Assembly: GCA_025465535.1 (NCBI GenBank)
Contig: JAODMY010000070.1
Coordinates: 1-64,000 of the forward strand
Length of the DNA stretch: 64,000 nucleotides
Source of the DNA: Glaciihabitans sp.
GTDB taxonomy: Bacteria; Actinomycetota; Actinomycetes; Actinomycetales; Microbacteriaceae
Direction: 5' to 3'
The position numbers were made by a program, and so were the translations under genes. Positions within the stretch are counted from its first letter, which is position 1. Each line of letters begins with the position of its first letter. Below are positions 16,238-24,465 of this stretch, piece by piece. Below the pieces are notes generated by a model. It was not told the origin of the DNA. It did not search any database and worked only from the letters and a program-made list of their open reading frames with translations.

Positions 16238-17077
16238 ATGACATCTGTGCCCAACATCACCCTGAACAATGGCGTGGAGATCCCCCAGCTCGGCTTTGGA
16301 GTCTTCCAGATCGAGCCGGCGGAGACCGAGAAGGCGACCCTGGATGCCCTCGAGGTCGGCTACCGCCACATCGACACCGCCGAGATGTACGGCAACGAAA
16401 AGGAGGTCGGTCTCGCGGTGCGGGGCTCCGGCCTCAAGCGTGAAGACATCTTCGTCACGAGCAAGCTCAACAACGGTTTCCACGCGCACGACGCCGCGCT
16501 GAAGGCGTTCGACGGAACCCTTGAGGCGCTCGGGTTCGACTATCTCGACCTGTTCCTGATCCACTGGCCCCTTCCCGCCGTCGGCGACTTCGTCGAGACG
16601 TGGAAGGCGCTGGAGGAGATCCACAAGACCGGACGCGTTCGGGCGATTGGCGTCTCGAATTTCCAGCCAGATCACATCCGTCGACTGCTCGACCAGACCG
16701 ACACAGTGCCCGCGGTCAACCAGATCGAGGCGCACCCGTACCTGACCCAGGATGACGTGCGGGCCTTCGACTTCGACAACGACATCGCGACCGAGGCGTG
16801 GTCACCGATCGCGCAGGGCAAGGTGCTCGGCGACCCGGTCATCCAGAACATCGCCGATCGCGTCGGCAAGACCACGGCCCAGGTCACCCTGCGCTGGCAC
16901 ATCCAGCGCGGCGACATCGTGTTCCCGAAGTCGGTCACTCACAGTCGCGTCGTCGAGAACTTCGAGATCTTCGACTTCGAGCTGACCAAGGATGACCTTG
17001 TCGCGATCACGGCTCTCAACAAGAACGAGCGCACGGGCCCCGACCCTGACGAGTTCAACTGGATCCCCGAGAACTAA
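16238..17077 (+). CDS. Aldo/keto reductase (2,5-diketogluconate reductase-like)
   Basis: A 279-residue NADPH-dependent aldo/keto reductase with the TIM-barrel tetrad visible: Asp and Tyr in HIDTAEMYGNE, Lys in VTSKLNN and His in LIHWPLP. Cofactor-binding region VFPKSVTHSRVVENFEIFDF is the AKR5-type phosphate-binding loop. The length and motifs match bacterial 2,5-diketo-D-gluconate reductases, but these accept many aldehydes and ketones, so the physiological substrate is uncertain. The ATG at 16238 agrees with the family start (PNITLNNG). The stop overlaps the convergent Nudix gene by four bases. Confidence 0.92.
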   Translation: MTSVPNITLNNGVEIPQLGFGVFQIEPAETEKATLDALEVGYRHIDTAEMYGNEKEVGLAVRGSGLKREDIFVTSKLNNGFHAHDAALKAFDGTLEALGFDYLDLFLIHWPLPAVGDFVETWKALEEIHKTGRVRAIGVSNFQPDHIRRLLDQTDTVPAVNQIEAHPYLTQDDVRAFDFDNDIATEAWSPIAQGKVLGDPVIQNIADRVGKTTAQVTLRWHIQRGDIVFPKSVTHSRVVENFEIFDFELTKDDLVAITALNKNERTGPDPDEFNWIPEN

Positions 17078-17559
17078 CTCGGTTCCGTACCCGGTCCCGG
17101 CGCCTGTCTTTCCAGGGCGCCGAGGATCGGGAGTTGTCCCTTCACCAGCTTGATCCTGGCCTCCTCAAGCGGGAACCAGCGAGCGTCGTCGATCTCGGGG
17201 AACTCCTGCTGGCGGCCGGAGTGCGGCGGCCACTCGAGCACGAACGTGTTGCTCCGCACCTCGGTTACCTCGAGGTCGGACTCGGCGGCAAACGCGACGA
17301 TGATCTTTCCCGACGACTGCCTGAACTCGCCAAGCCGCACATAGTCGAGCGCGGGAGCGGGTACGCCGATCTCCTCTGCGAACTCGCGCGCCGCGGCCGC
17401 GAGCTCATCCTCTTCGCCCGGGTGCTCGCCCTTCGGGATCGACCAGGCCGCGGCATCCTTCCTCGCCCAGAATGGTCCGCCCATGTGCGCGATGAAGACC
17501 TCGAGGCGGCTGTCGCGCATCCGCCAGAGCAGGATGCCGGAGCTGCGGATCGTCGCCAT
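17074..17559 (-). CDS. Nudix hydrolase
   Basis: A 161-residue Nudix protein with a complete Nudix box, GEHPGEEDELAAAAREFAEEIGV (G-x5-E-x7-REUxEExGU, about residues 45-67), which binds Mg2+ and cleaves nucleoside-diphosphate-linked compounds. The opening SSGILLWRMRDSRLEVFIAHMGGPFW and the size match the small actinobacterial group often described as DNA mismatch-repair-like or diadenosine polyphosphate hydrolases; substrate not determined. The ATG at 17559 has GAGGAGG eight to nine bases upstream and matches the family start. The upstream DNA contains a 20-bp tandem array of the same GAGGAGGATGGG signal, described separately. Confidence 0.88.
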   Translation of the reverse strand: MATIRSSGILLWRMRDSRLEVFIAHMGGPFWARKDAAAWSIPKGEHPGEEDELAAAAREFAEEIGVPAPALDYVRLGEFRQSSGKIIVAFAAESDLEVTEVRSNTFVLEWPPHSGRQQEFPEIDDARWFPLEEARIKLVKGQLPILGALERQAPGPGTEPS

Positions 17560-17640
17560 GCACCCATCCTCCTCGCGAGGCGCCCCATCGTCCTCGTGAA
17601 AGGCCCATCCTCCTCGGGAAGGGCCCATCCTCCTCGGGAA
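17557..17640 (-). repeat. 20-bp tandem array carrying GAGGAGGATGGG
   Basis: On the minus strand, units of 20, 20 and 21 bp each carry a Shine-Dalgarno-like GAGGAGG (or GAGGACG) joined to an ATG. The ATGs are at 17628, 17608, 17588 and 17567; the true Nudix ATG is at 17559. The unit is close to CCTTCCCGAGGAGGATGGG. The unit length shifts the frame each time, so only the 17628 copy reads into the Nudix frame. Confidence 0.8.
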
Positions 17641-17649
17641 GGGCGAGGG

Positions 17650-19176
17650 CTAGTGCCCCACGGGGGCGGCAGCGCCAGCGGTCGGCAGCGGCGGACGCAC
17701 GAAGAATGCGGCCGGGATCGCGAGTACCGAGATGATCGCCGCGACCAGGAAGGCGTAGTGCACACCGATTGCCGTCGAGGCCGCCGTCGCAGGCAGGATC
17801 GGCGATGGATGGATCTGGTGCGCCGACAACACCGTCACGAGCAGCGCGGTACCGGCTGCACCCGCAACCTGCTGCACCGTGCCGACGATCGCGCTGCCGT
17901 GCGAATACAGCGACTCCGGCAGTGAGCCGAGGCTTGCGGTGAACAGCGGTGTGAACAGCAGCGCAAGTCCGACGCTCAGTGCGAGGTAGGCGACGAAGAC
18001 CCACCACACCGAGGTGTCGGCGTTGATCATCGTCATCAGCCAGAAGGTGAGGCTCGTGATGATCGCGCCGGTGGTCAGCAGCCCGGTCGGTCCGTGCCTG
18101 TCGTAGAAGCGTCCGACGAACGGAGCGAGGAATCCCATCAACAGGCCGCCGGGCAGGAGTACGAGTCCGGTCTGCAGCACGCTGATCCCGAGCACCGACT
18201 GCATGAAGATCGGGAGCACGATGATGGTGCCGAAGAACGCCATCATGCTCACCACGAGCATCGCGATCGAAAAGCTGAACGTCGACGACTTGAAGGTGCG
18301 CAGGTCGAGGAGGGCGTCATCCCTTTTCTGCAGGGACAGCTGGCGAAGGATGAATGCGGCGATGCCGACCGCTCCGACTCCGAGCGGCAGCCAGCCCTCG
18401 AGCCCTATGGTGCTGGCGGTGGCCGTGCCGAGGTTGCTGATTCCGTAGACAAGGCCACCGAATCCGAACGCGGAAAGGATTACCGAAAGCACGTCGAACT
18501 TCGTCTTCTTGGGCGTTGTCACGTTCTTCACGCGAATCGCACCGAAGATCAGCGCGGCGATGGCGATAGGCGCGACGAGGATGAACATCCACTGCCAGTT
18601 GCCGAAGGTGTTAAGGATGAGGCCGGAGATGGATGGCCCGATCGCCGGAGCCACCGAGATCACAATCGAGATGTTGCCCATCGTGCGTCCACGGGTCGCC
18701 GGCGGCACGAGCGTCATGACCGTCGTGATGAGGAGCGGGAACATGATGGCGGTTCCGCAGGCCTGCACAACGCGCGCCACGAGCAGCACCTCGAAACCGG
18801 GAGCCAGTGCGGCCAGCACGGTGCCAGCGCTGAAGAACGACATGGCCGCGATGAAGACCGGTCGGGTGTTGAAACGCTGCAGCAGGAAGCCCGTAATCGG
18901 GATGACAACGGCCATGGTCAACATGAACGCGGTGCTCAGCCACTGGGCCGCGTCGGCGTCGATCTTGAACACCGTGATGAACTGCGGAATCGCGACGCCG
19001 ATGATCGTCTCGTTCAGGATGACGATGAACGTCGAGATCATGAGCAGCCCGATGACGAAGCGGTTGCGTGCGCTCATTGACTCGTCCGTGTTGGCTGCAT
19101 CAGCGGTGGTCGGTTCTGTGGCGGTTGATTCCGTGCCGGTCGGTTCGGCGGTGGTCAGTTGGGCAGTGTCAGTCAT
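17650..19176 (-). CDS. MFS multidrug exporter, DHA2 family
   Basis: A 508-residue, 14-helix DHA2-family transporter. Signatures: STFIVILNETIIGVAIPQF in helix 1, ITGFLLQRFNTRPVF in the loop 2-3 region, TRGRTMGNISIVISVAPAIGPSISG in the helix 4-5 region. A Thr/Glu-rich cytoplasmic N-terminal tail (MTDTAQLTT...) precedes helix 1. The track extends this frame to 20379, but that part is antisense-like to the acyltransferase; the ATG at 19176 has AGGACC-like bases upstream and suits the family. No regulator is adjacent. Substrate unknown; proton-coupled efflux of hydrophobic compounds expected. Confidence 0.9.
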   Translation of the reverse strand: MTDTAQLTTAEPTGTESTATEPTTADAANTDESMSARNRFVIGLLMISTFIVILNETIIGVAIPQFITVFKIDADAAQWLSTAFMLTMAVVIPITGFLLQRFNTRPVFIAAMSFFSAGTVLAALAPGFEVLLVARVVQACGTAIMFPLLITTVMTLVPPATRGRTMGNISIVISVAPAIGPSISGLILNTFGNWQWMFILVAPIAIAALIFGAIRVKNVTTPKKTKFDVLSVILSAFGFGGLVYGISNLGTATASTIGLEGWLPLGVGAVGIAAFILRQLSLQKRDDALLDLRTFKSSTFSFSIAMLVVSMMAFFGTIIVLPIFMQSVLGISVLQTGLVLLPGGLLMGFLAPFVGRFYDRHGPTGLLTTGAIITSLTFWLMTMINADTSVWWVFVAYLALSVGLALLFTPLFTASLGSLPESLYSHGSAIVGTVQQVAGAAGTALLVTVLSAHQIHPSPILPATAASTAIGVHYAFLVAAIISVLAIPAAFFVRPPLPTAGAAAPVGH

Positions 19177-19334
19177 GGCAGGTCCCCGATTGTCAGTGTG
19201 TCCAAAGAATTGGCACAGGAAGCGCACGGCGTCGTGCAGGCTGAATAGGTAAGCGTCCCGGTCGCGGACGTATTCCCCAGTCTGGCCTATTCCTCCGACA
19301 CTGCGCGAGGGGCGCCGCGACAGTGACCGTAAAG

Positions 19335-20690
19335 CTACGAGAGCAGAGCCGTCTTTCGCTCGAGACTCCGCTGCGAGGTCGACCATGGGCGCCAACCGAG
19401 CAGCAGCACCGAGGCGGCCATGCAGACTGCGCCGAGCACCGCGAAGTCGAAGTCGAGAAACCACTCGAGGACCGCGAATGCAGGGATGAAGGTCAGCGCC
19501 GCGGCGATCCCGACGGCGAGGGCCGACGGCGTCGTCGTGAAGGTGCGTGGGCGTTCGAAGCGGCCGACAAGGAACGAGATCCCGTACAGCCCGATGAGCA
19601 CCACCAGGAAGAACGGGATGCGCGTCCACCACCAGGCCGCACTCGCGGGCTCCGGCAGCGCGCCGGGGACGATCAGGCAGAGTCCCGACAGCGCGATGAT
19701 GAGGGGCAGGTGCCAGAGATAGATCGTCATCAGCCGGGTGCCGGCGAGGTAGACGAATCCCTGCGCACCACGCGTTCGCATGAGTGCCGCGAGTGGGCGC
19801 TGGAGCAGCCGAAGCACACAGGCCTGCGCCACGGCGAGCACGATCAGTGGAATCGTGGGCGGATTCAGGTTGCTGAGCATGTCGGCGGAGTAGGTGCCGA
19901 TCGTCGTCAGCGGCACGAGAGCGACGTAGCAAAGCACTGCGATCAGGACAAGCTGCCACCACGCCCGGCGAGAGAACCAGCCATCGGCGTACCAGAATCC
20001 GACCTGCTGGATGAAGAGCCAGACGAAGGCGAGGCTGATGAGTCCAACCTCGATGACGCCCGTGCTGTACCGGATGACGTCCACGACGATGGCACCGGCC
20101 AGCAGGATGAGCAGGGTCAGTTTCGGCGACCGCTGGTGGAATCCAGCCATGATCGGAACGCATGCCTGGACGAGTACATAGGCCGCGATGAACCAGAGCG
20201 GCGACCCGGCGCCGGTCGTGATGCCCTGCAGGAACGAGGGGTCGACGCCGGCGAGAATCGCGGCACCGATGACGATCACGTAGAAGATGAACAGCGGCAG
20301 CGTCGGTAGCGCGAGCCGAATGACCCGACCGCGAACGTACTCTGTCGCGGTACCGCCCCTGCGAACCGCGCTGCGCCACGCGGTCAGGCTCGCGAACCCG
20401 CCGACGACGAAGAACAGCGGCATGATCTGTCCGCCCCAGCTCAGGCCGTTGAACCAGGGCTGCAGTTCGAGCGTGCGCGCGACCGTGATCTGGCCGGCGG
20501 CGTTTCGCCCGATGCCGACCAGGAGCAGGTGAGTGATGACGACGAGGATCACGCAGAGCACCCTGGCGAAGTCCAGCGTCAGGTCGCGGTGGGACAGGTC
20601 TCGGGCGGCGGCGGTTGGTTGCGGCGCTGTCGGCGTAGTGGATACGGTCGAGCTCGAAAGTGAGGGGTGGTCGTCATCGGTCACGAGCAT
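19335..20690 (-). CDS. Acyltransferase 3 family membrane protein
   Basis: A roughly 451-residue integral membrane protein of the acyltransferase-3 family (about ten helices), which moves acyl groups onto sugars or other surface molecules. The family's N-terminal LTLDFARVLCVILVVITHLLLVG with conserved Arg and His, followed by WGGQIMPLFFVVGGF, is clear. A polar leader of about 40 residues precedes helix 1. The start was set at 20690 (MLVTDDD) because upstream residues up to 20855 have no homology; a GTG at 20684 is possible as well. It is divergent from the SDR gene. The acceptor molecule cannot be inferred. Confidence 0.85.
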   Translation of the reverse strand: MLVTDDDHPSLSSSTVSTTPTAPQPTAAARDLSHRDLTLDFARVLCVILVVITHLLLVGIGRNAAGQITVARTLELQPWFNGLSWGGQIMPLFFVVGGFASLTAWRSAVRRGGTATEYVRGRVIRLALPTLPLFIFYVIVIGAAILAGVDPSFLQGITTGAGSPLWFIAAYVLVQACVPIMAGFHQRSPKLTLLILLAGAIVVDVIRYSTGVIEVGLISLAFVWLFIQQVGFWYADGWFSRRAWWQLVLIAVLCYVALVPLTTIGTYSADMLSNLNPPTIPLIVLAVAQACVLRLLQRPLAALMRTRGAQGFVYLAGTRLMTIYLWHLPLIIALSGLCLIVPGALPEPASAAWWWTRIPFFLVVLIGLYGISFLVGRFERPRTFTTTPSALAVGIAAALTFIPAFAVLEWFLDFDFAVLGAVCMAASVLLLGWRPWSTSQRSLERKTALLS

Positions 20691-20775
20691 CACTATATGA
20701 AATGTGAACGGAGTTCCCTTCCCAGTTGGAGGAGATATCCAAATAATCGCGCCTCGGTTGGGAGAAACTAAAGCC

Positions 20776-21471
20776 ATGACGATCACACTCATCACCGGAG
20801 CGAATAAGGGCCTCGGCTTCGAGGCCGCGTGTCGGCTTGTCGAGCACGGCCACAATGTCTACCTCGGCGCCCGCGACCCGAAGCGCGGACGTGCCGCCGC
20901 CGACGTGATCGGCGCTCGGTTCCTGCAGCTCGACGTGACGGACGACAAGTCGGTGGATGCCGCGGCCGCAGACATCAAGCGTCGCGACGGCAAGCTCGAC
21001 GTGTTGATCAACAATGCGGGAATCGCGGGCGGCAGGATCCCAGCGGGGGAGGTCACGGCCGATGCGATCCGCAGCGTCTTCGAGACCAACGTGTTCGGGA
21101 TCGTCCGGGTGACGCACGCCATGCTGCCGCTGCTTCGCGAATCCGATGCTCCCGTCATCGTGAACGTGTCGAGCGGGCTCGGCTCTTTCGGCATCGTGAC
21201 CGATCCCAAGCGCCTGGAGTCACAGCTCATCGCGCTCAGCTATCCGTCATCGAAGTCCGCCGTTGCGATGCTCACGCTGCAGTATGCGAAGGCGTTTCCG
21301 GAGTTTCGGGTCAACGTGGTCGACCCCGGCTACACGGCGACCGATTTGAACAACAATTCCGGAACGCAAACGGTCGAGGAGGGGACGGATGCCATAGTGC
21401 GTCTCGCCACGATCGGCGCGGACGGACCCACCGGGCGTTTCGAGGATCGCGGCGGAGTCATCCCCTGGTAA
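20776..21471 (+). CDS. Short-chain dehydrogenase/reductase
   Basis: A 231-residue classical SDR. It carries the Rossmann cofactor motif TGANKGLG (residues 7-14), the structural NNAG, and the catalytic pair in YPSSKSAV (Y-x-x-x-K), with a Ser in the VNVSSGLGSF block. The opening MTITLITGANKGLGFEAAC resembles carbonyl-reductase-like SDRs of bacteria, which use NADPH. The ATG at 20776 is preceded by GGAGAAAC and fits the family better than the track's start at 20704. It is a single gene; substrate unknown. Confidence 0.9.
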   Translation: MTITLITGANKGLGFEAACRLVEHGHNVYLGARDPKRGRAAADVIGARFLQLDVTDDKSVDAAAADIKRRDGKLDVLINNAGIAGGRIPAGEVTADAIRSVFETNVFGIVRVTHAMLPLLRESDAPVIVNVSSGLGSFGIVTDPKRLESQLIALSYPSSKSAVAMLTLQYAKAFPEFRVNVVDPGYTATDLNNNSGTQTVEEGTDAIVRLATIGADGPTGRFEDRGGVIPW

Positions 21472-21531
21472 CGGCCCGCGAGTGTCTGTAGTGGGTAGCG
21501 CGGGCGGCTGGCGACCGTCAGACTTGGATCG

Positions 21532-22455
21532 ATGACTACCTCGCAGCGTGCCCTCCTGATCCTCGCCGACGACCATCGCGACAGTCTCGAAAAGCAGCTG
21601 TACCAGCTGACCGAGCCGCCGACGCAGGAACAGTCGGCTCGCATCCGCGCCGACAAGATGCTCGTGTACGAAGCCCTGGTGGATGCGACCGACCGGCTGC
21701 CCGACGGAGCCCAGGCCGGCATCCTCGTCGATGAGGAGTACGGGACAGAGGTTGCCGAGCTGGCCCAGGATTCCGATGGTCGCATCAACCTCTCGATGCC
21801 GCTGGAGGCGAGCGGCAAGGACTGGTTCGAATTCGCTTACGGCGACGACTGGCAGCGGCACGCGGAACTCTTCCGCACCGATCACGCGAAGGTTCTGATT
21901 CGGGACAACCCGTCGCTTCCGGCCGTGGATCGCGCAGGCCAGGCGGCAACGCTCAAGCGCGTCTCCGAGTGGGCGGCGTCGGCGGGCCGCCAGCTCATTG
22001 TCGAGCTGCTCGTGCCGGCAGGTGACGACGACCTGAAGTCGGTCGGGGGCGACCCAAGACGCTACGACGACGAGCTTCGCCCTCGCCTCACCCTCGAGGT
22101 CATCAGCTATCTTCAGGACAACGGCGCGGACCCGGCCCTCTGGAAGGTCGAAGGCATGGACCGGGTGGAGGATGCCGCTGCCGTCGCCGACCTCGCCCGT
22201 CGCGACGGGCGCACCGCCGACTGCATCGTTCTCGGCCGTCATTCCAGCAGGGAAGACCTCGACCACTGGCTCGAAGTCGCGGCACCGCTCTCGGGCTATG
22301 TCGGCTTCGCCATCGGACGCAGCATCTGGTGGGATCCGCTCGCCGACCTTCTCGCCGGAACCATCGGCCCGGAGGTCGCGAAGGCGCGCATTACGCAGGC
22401 CTACCTCGACTACGCGAACGACTTCATGAAGGCTCGCACCCGGTCGGTCGAGTAG
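21532..22455 (+). CDS. DUF2090 aldolase-like protein (IolC C-terminal domain family)
   Basis: A 307-residue protein of the DUF2090 family, a class-I aldolase-like TIM barrel found as a separate protein or as the C-terminal half of myo-inositol kinase IolC, where it acts on 2-deoxy-5-keto-gluconate 6-phosphate. Landmarks: QAGILVDEEYGTEVAE, RQLIVELLVP, ALWKVEGMD, CIVLGRHSS and the closing GFAIGRSIWWDPL with AYLDYANDF. The putative Schiff-base lysine is the K in LWKVEG. No inositol genes are near, so its substrate here is open. A gene-terminal GTCGAGTAG at the stop recurs in the repeats beyond it. Confidence 0.82.
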   Translation: MTTSQRALLILADDHRDSLEKQLYQLTEPPTQEQSARIRADKMLVYEALVDATDRLPDGAQAGILVDEEYGTEVAELAQDSDGRINLSMPLEASGKDWFEFAYGDDWQRHAELFRTDHAKVLIRDNPSLPAVDRAGQAATLKRVSEWAASAGRQLIVELLVPAGDDDLKSVGGDPRRYDDELRPRLTLEVISYLQDNGADPALWKVEGMDRVEDAAAVADLARRDGRTADCIVLGRHSSREDLDHWLEVAAPLSGYVGFAIGRSIWWDPLADLLAGTIGPEVAKARITQAYLDYANDFMKARTRSVE

Positions 22456-22490
22456 GCCCTCCCTGGGTTGCCGCCGGGGGAGCAGGCCGC

Positions 22491-22586
22491 CCGCGGTTCT
22501 CCTGCTGGCCGAGTAGGCGTCCGCGGTTCTCCTGCTGGCCGAGTAGGCGTCCGTGGTTCTCCTGCCAGTCGAGTAGGCGTCCGTGG
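22491..22586. repeat. Three tandem 30-bp repeats
   Basis: Units at 22491-22520, 22521-22550 and 22551-22580 follow one another with few changes; the unit holds CTCCTGCTGGCCGAGTAGGC, and a partial fourth begins at 22581. Its GAGTAGG segment matches the 3' end of the DUF2090 gene, suggesting origin from that gene end. Together with the next array this fills the ~480-bp gap to the next gene; no conserved ORF is seen there. Confidence 0.85.
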
Positions 22587-22628
22587 CCGTATCGAGACCC
22601 ACTGTCGGCGATACGTCAGACCGCCCGT

Positions 22629-22833
22629 GTTCATAACTCCTCCTGGTTGTGTCCGCGGCGGGTGCGAAGTGGCGGATTGTCGCGGGTTGGTCGGCCCCGC
22701 TTCCTCAATTAGGAGGAGTTATGAACCGGCGCGGAGGCGTTATGACCCCGGCGCGGAGGAGTTATGACCCGGGCGTGGAGGAGTTATGACCCCGGAGCGG
22801 AGGCGTTATGGCCCGGGCGCGGAGGAGTTATGA
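22629..22833 (+). repeat. Six tandem Shine-Dalgarno/ATG units with an inverted copy
   Basis: Six copies of GGAGG(A/C)GTTATG lie in a row with ATGs at 22721, 22742, 22764, 22786, 22808 and 22830 (periods 21, 22, 22, 22, 22). Between them are CCCCGGCGC-like spacers. An inverted copy, GTTCATAACTCCTCCT at 22629-22644, mirrors AGGAGGAGTTATGAAC at 22711-22726 exactly over 16 bp. No long ORF follows; the last ATG opens a 22-codon frame (MTHRVMDRR...). Confidence 0.85.
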
Positions 22834-22935
22834 CGCATCGCGTGATGGACCGGCGAGCAGGACGCCCGCCGACGCGCTCGCCCGACCGCAACTCATGAAC
22901 GCGATCATCCTGCATGTCGCTGCGGTGTAGCGCGG

Positions 22936-23370
22936 TTACGCCCAGATGACCGCTTCGCGCTCGCGCACGACGGGTGCCTCGTACTCGAAGCTGTCATCGA
23001 GCGGATCGCGTCGGTAGGGAACCAGCAGGGTCAGGCTGACGCCGTCGTGGTGTTCGAGCCGCACCTCGATCGCGTCGAGGTCGCGGTTCGGAGCTCGCCC
23101 GTTGACTCCGATGGCGAGCGCGCGGATCGAGGTCGCCCGATCCCGGAACAGCGTGACGATGCGGGTCACGACGTCCTCGGCGTCGGCGGTCTCGGGCATG
23201 GGGGGAGTGCCGACGCGAGTCACCTCGCCGTTCGACCTGATCACGATCGGGAACGGCAGGAAATCGCCGTCCTCGTCGAGAAGACTCTCGGCGAAACCGA
23301 TGGTCACCTGGGCCAGTCGATCGAGGTCCGCCTGGGCTTCTTCGGATGCGGCATTGCGCCAGTCGGTCAT
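22936..23370 (-). CDS. Conserved hypothetical protein
   Basis: A 144-residue soluble protein I do not recognise. It begins MTDWRNAASEEAQADLDRLAQ, then has a hydrophobic/Pro stretch FLPFPIVIRSNGEVTRVG, a central helix with RIVTLFRDRATSIRALAIGVNG, and a C-terminal part DAIEVRLEHHDGVSLTLLVPYRR that looks like alternating strands. Codon usage is typical and coding is convincing along its length. No signal peptide or TM helix. It sits divergently from the ArsR gene with about 110 bp between them. Small alpha/beta fold, role unknown. Confidence 0.72.
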   Translation of the reverse strand: MTDWRNAASEEAQADLDRLAQVTIGFAESLLDEDGDFLPFPIVIRSNGEVTRVGTPPMPETADAEDVVTRIVTLFRDRATSIRALAIGVNGRAPNRDLDAIEVRLEHHDGVSLTLLVPYRRDPLDDSFEYEAPVVREREAVIWA

Positions 23371-23445
23371 GCCTGTAACGCTACAACGCTTGCGGAGGAC
23401 GCCCCGTTGGTTGACAACGGGCTCGACCGGGCTTACCTTGGTATG

Positions 23446-23463
23446 ATCAACTAAAGGGTTGAT
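23446..23463. promoter_or_regulatory. Inverted repeat, candidate ArsR operator
   Basis: ATCAAC-TAAAGG-GTTGAT is a perfect 6-bp inverted repeat starting 35 bp before the arsR-type start. Another GTTGAT half-site is at 23474-23479, next to the ATG. A TTGACA -35-like sequence lies upstream at 23411. Autoregulation by the downstream regulator is inferred. Confidence 0.6.
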
Positions 23464-23480
23464 AAAGCGATAGGTTGATT

Positions 23481-23831
23481 ATGAAGCAGAACGAGTCGGT
23501 GGATGCGCGGCTCGACCGCGCGTTTCTCGCGCTCGCCGACCCCGTACGGCGCGCGTTGATCGCCCGCCTGTCGCGGGGTTCCGCCACGGTGAACGAGCTT
23601 GCCGAGCCGTTCGCGATGTCGAAGCAGGGCGTCTCAAAGCACATCCAGGTGCTCGAGAGTGCCGGCCTCATCACGCGAACGCGTAACGGCCAGCAGCGTC
23701 CGTGTCATCTCGATCCGGCGGCCCTCGAGTCCCTCACCGCGTGGATCGACACCTATCGCCTCGAGGCCGAGCGGCAGTTCCGCCAGCTCGACTCGCTCCT
23801 CACCGCAATGAAGCAAGGAGAACAGAAATGA
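23481..23831 (+). CDS. ArsR-family (winged-helix) regulator
   Basis: A 116-residue ArsR/SmtB-fold repressor of the DUF2087-free, SRPBCC-linked type. The wHTH is clear: LADPVRRALIARLSRGSATVNELAEPFAMSKQGVSKHIQVLESAGLITR. No metal-binding ELCV motif is present, which fits the non-metal branch. The track start at 23475 precedes a better-supported ATG at 23481 (MKQNES). The stop overlaps the SRPBCC gene start (ATGA), so the two are coupled; this pair layout is common in actinobacteria and proteobacteria. Binding to the inverted repeat upstream is likely. Confidence 0.9.
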   Translation: MKQNESVDARLDRAFLALADPVRRALIARLSRGSATVNELAEPFAMSKQGVSKHIQVLESAGLITRTRNGQQRPCHLDPAALESLTAWIDTYRLEAERQFRQLDSLLTAMKQGEQK

Positions 23832-24295
23832 GTAATTCAACTACCATCACCGCCCAGCCGGGCGAGCAGGTCGTCGACATCGAGCGAGTTCTCGATGCGC
23901 CGATTGCCGACGTTTACCGGGCATACACGCAACCCGACCTGATCGCGCAGTGGCTCGGCCCGCGCGGGTACGAGATGGAGGTCGGCAAATTCGATCTCCG
24001 GAACGGCGGCGAATGGGCGTATGTCCACACCTCGCCGGACGGCGGAGTCTTCGGTTTCCACGGCTGCTTCCACAGCGTGCAGCCGCACGAGCGGATCATC
24101 CAGACCTTCGAGTACGAGGGTGCGCCGGGGCACGTGAGCCTCGAGTCCGTGACCTTCGAGGATCTCGGCGGCAAGACCCGAGTGTTCGGTCACGCCGTCT
24201 ACCAGTCGGTGGAGGACCGGGACGCGATGGTCGCCAGCGGGATGGCGCAGGGCGTGACCGAGGGCTTCGAGCGCCTCGACGAACTCCTCGCCTGA
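23828..24295 (+). CDS. SRPBCC (AHSA1-like) domain protein
   Basis: A 155-residue START-like, AHSA1-type protein with a deep hydrophobic cavity. Motifs: IERVLDAPIADVYRAYTQPDLIAQWLGPRGYEM at the start, RNGGEWAYVHTSPDGG and the closing GMAQGVTEGFERLDELLA helix. Such proteins bind small hydrophobic ligands and often serve with ArsR regulators as toxicant-response proteins. The start ATG overlaps the regulator's stop (ATGA). Ligand unknown. Confidence 0.9.
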   Translation: MSNSTTITAQPGEQVVDIERVLDAPIADVYRAYTQPDLIAQWLGPRGYEMEVGKFDLRNGGEWAYVHTSPDGGVFGFHGCFHSVQPHERIIQTFEYEGAPGHVSLESVTFEDLGGKTRVFGHAVYQSVEDRDAMVASGMAQGVTEGFERLDELLA

Positions 24296-24418
24296 ACAGT
24301 GAGGAGCCGCGCAGTGGCTGGCGCCCAGGCGGCGTCGGTCCCGAGGTGCCTCGGCCGACCGATGAGCAGATCGTTCGCTTCGTCCGGAGCACTCGTTGAT
24401 CCAAGCTTTAAATGAGAA

Positions 24419-24446
24419 CGAGCCGGGCCCGTGTGGGCCCGGCTCG
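24419..24446 (-). terminator. Perfect 12-bp terminator hairpin
   Basis: CGAGCCGGGCCC-(4)-GGGCCCGGCTCG is a perfect stem 20 bp past the end of the lysine-rich gene. On the minus strand it is followed by TTCTCATTT, a weak U-tract. It probably ends that gene's transcript and may also stop readthrough from the SRPBCC gene. Confidence 0.75.
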
Positions 24447-24465
24447 CGAAGTTACGCCAAAGACG

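Noticed and set aside
18094-19080. 328-residue plus-strand ORF opposite the DHA2 exporter
   Set aside because: His/Asp/Glu-rich composition, typical of antisense frames to GC-rich membrane protein genes.
17650-20379. A single 909-residue minus-strand ORF
   Set aside because: Only residues from MTDTAQ on match DHA2 transporters; the upstream part is an out-of-frame shadow of the acyltransferase gene on the same strand.
22468-22767. 99-residue ORF through the repeat region
   Set aside because: It is made of the repeat units read through in one frame and has no conserved domain.
22491-22833. Possible CRISPR array
   Set aside because: Units are directly adjacent with no unique spacers, and no cas genes are present.
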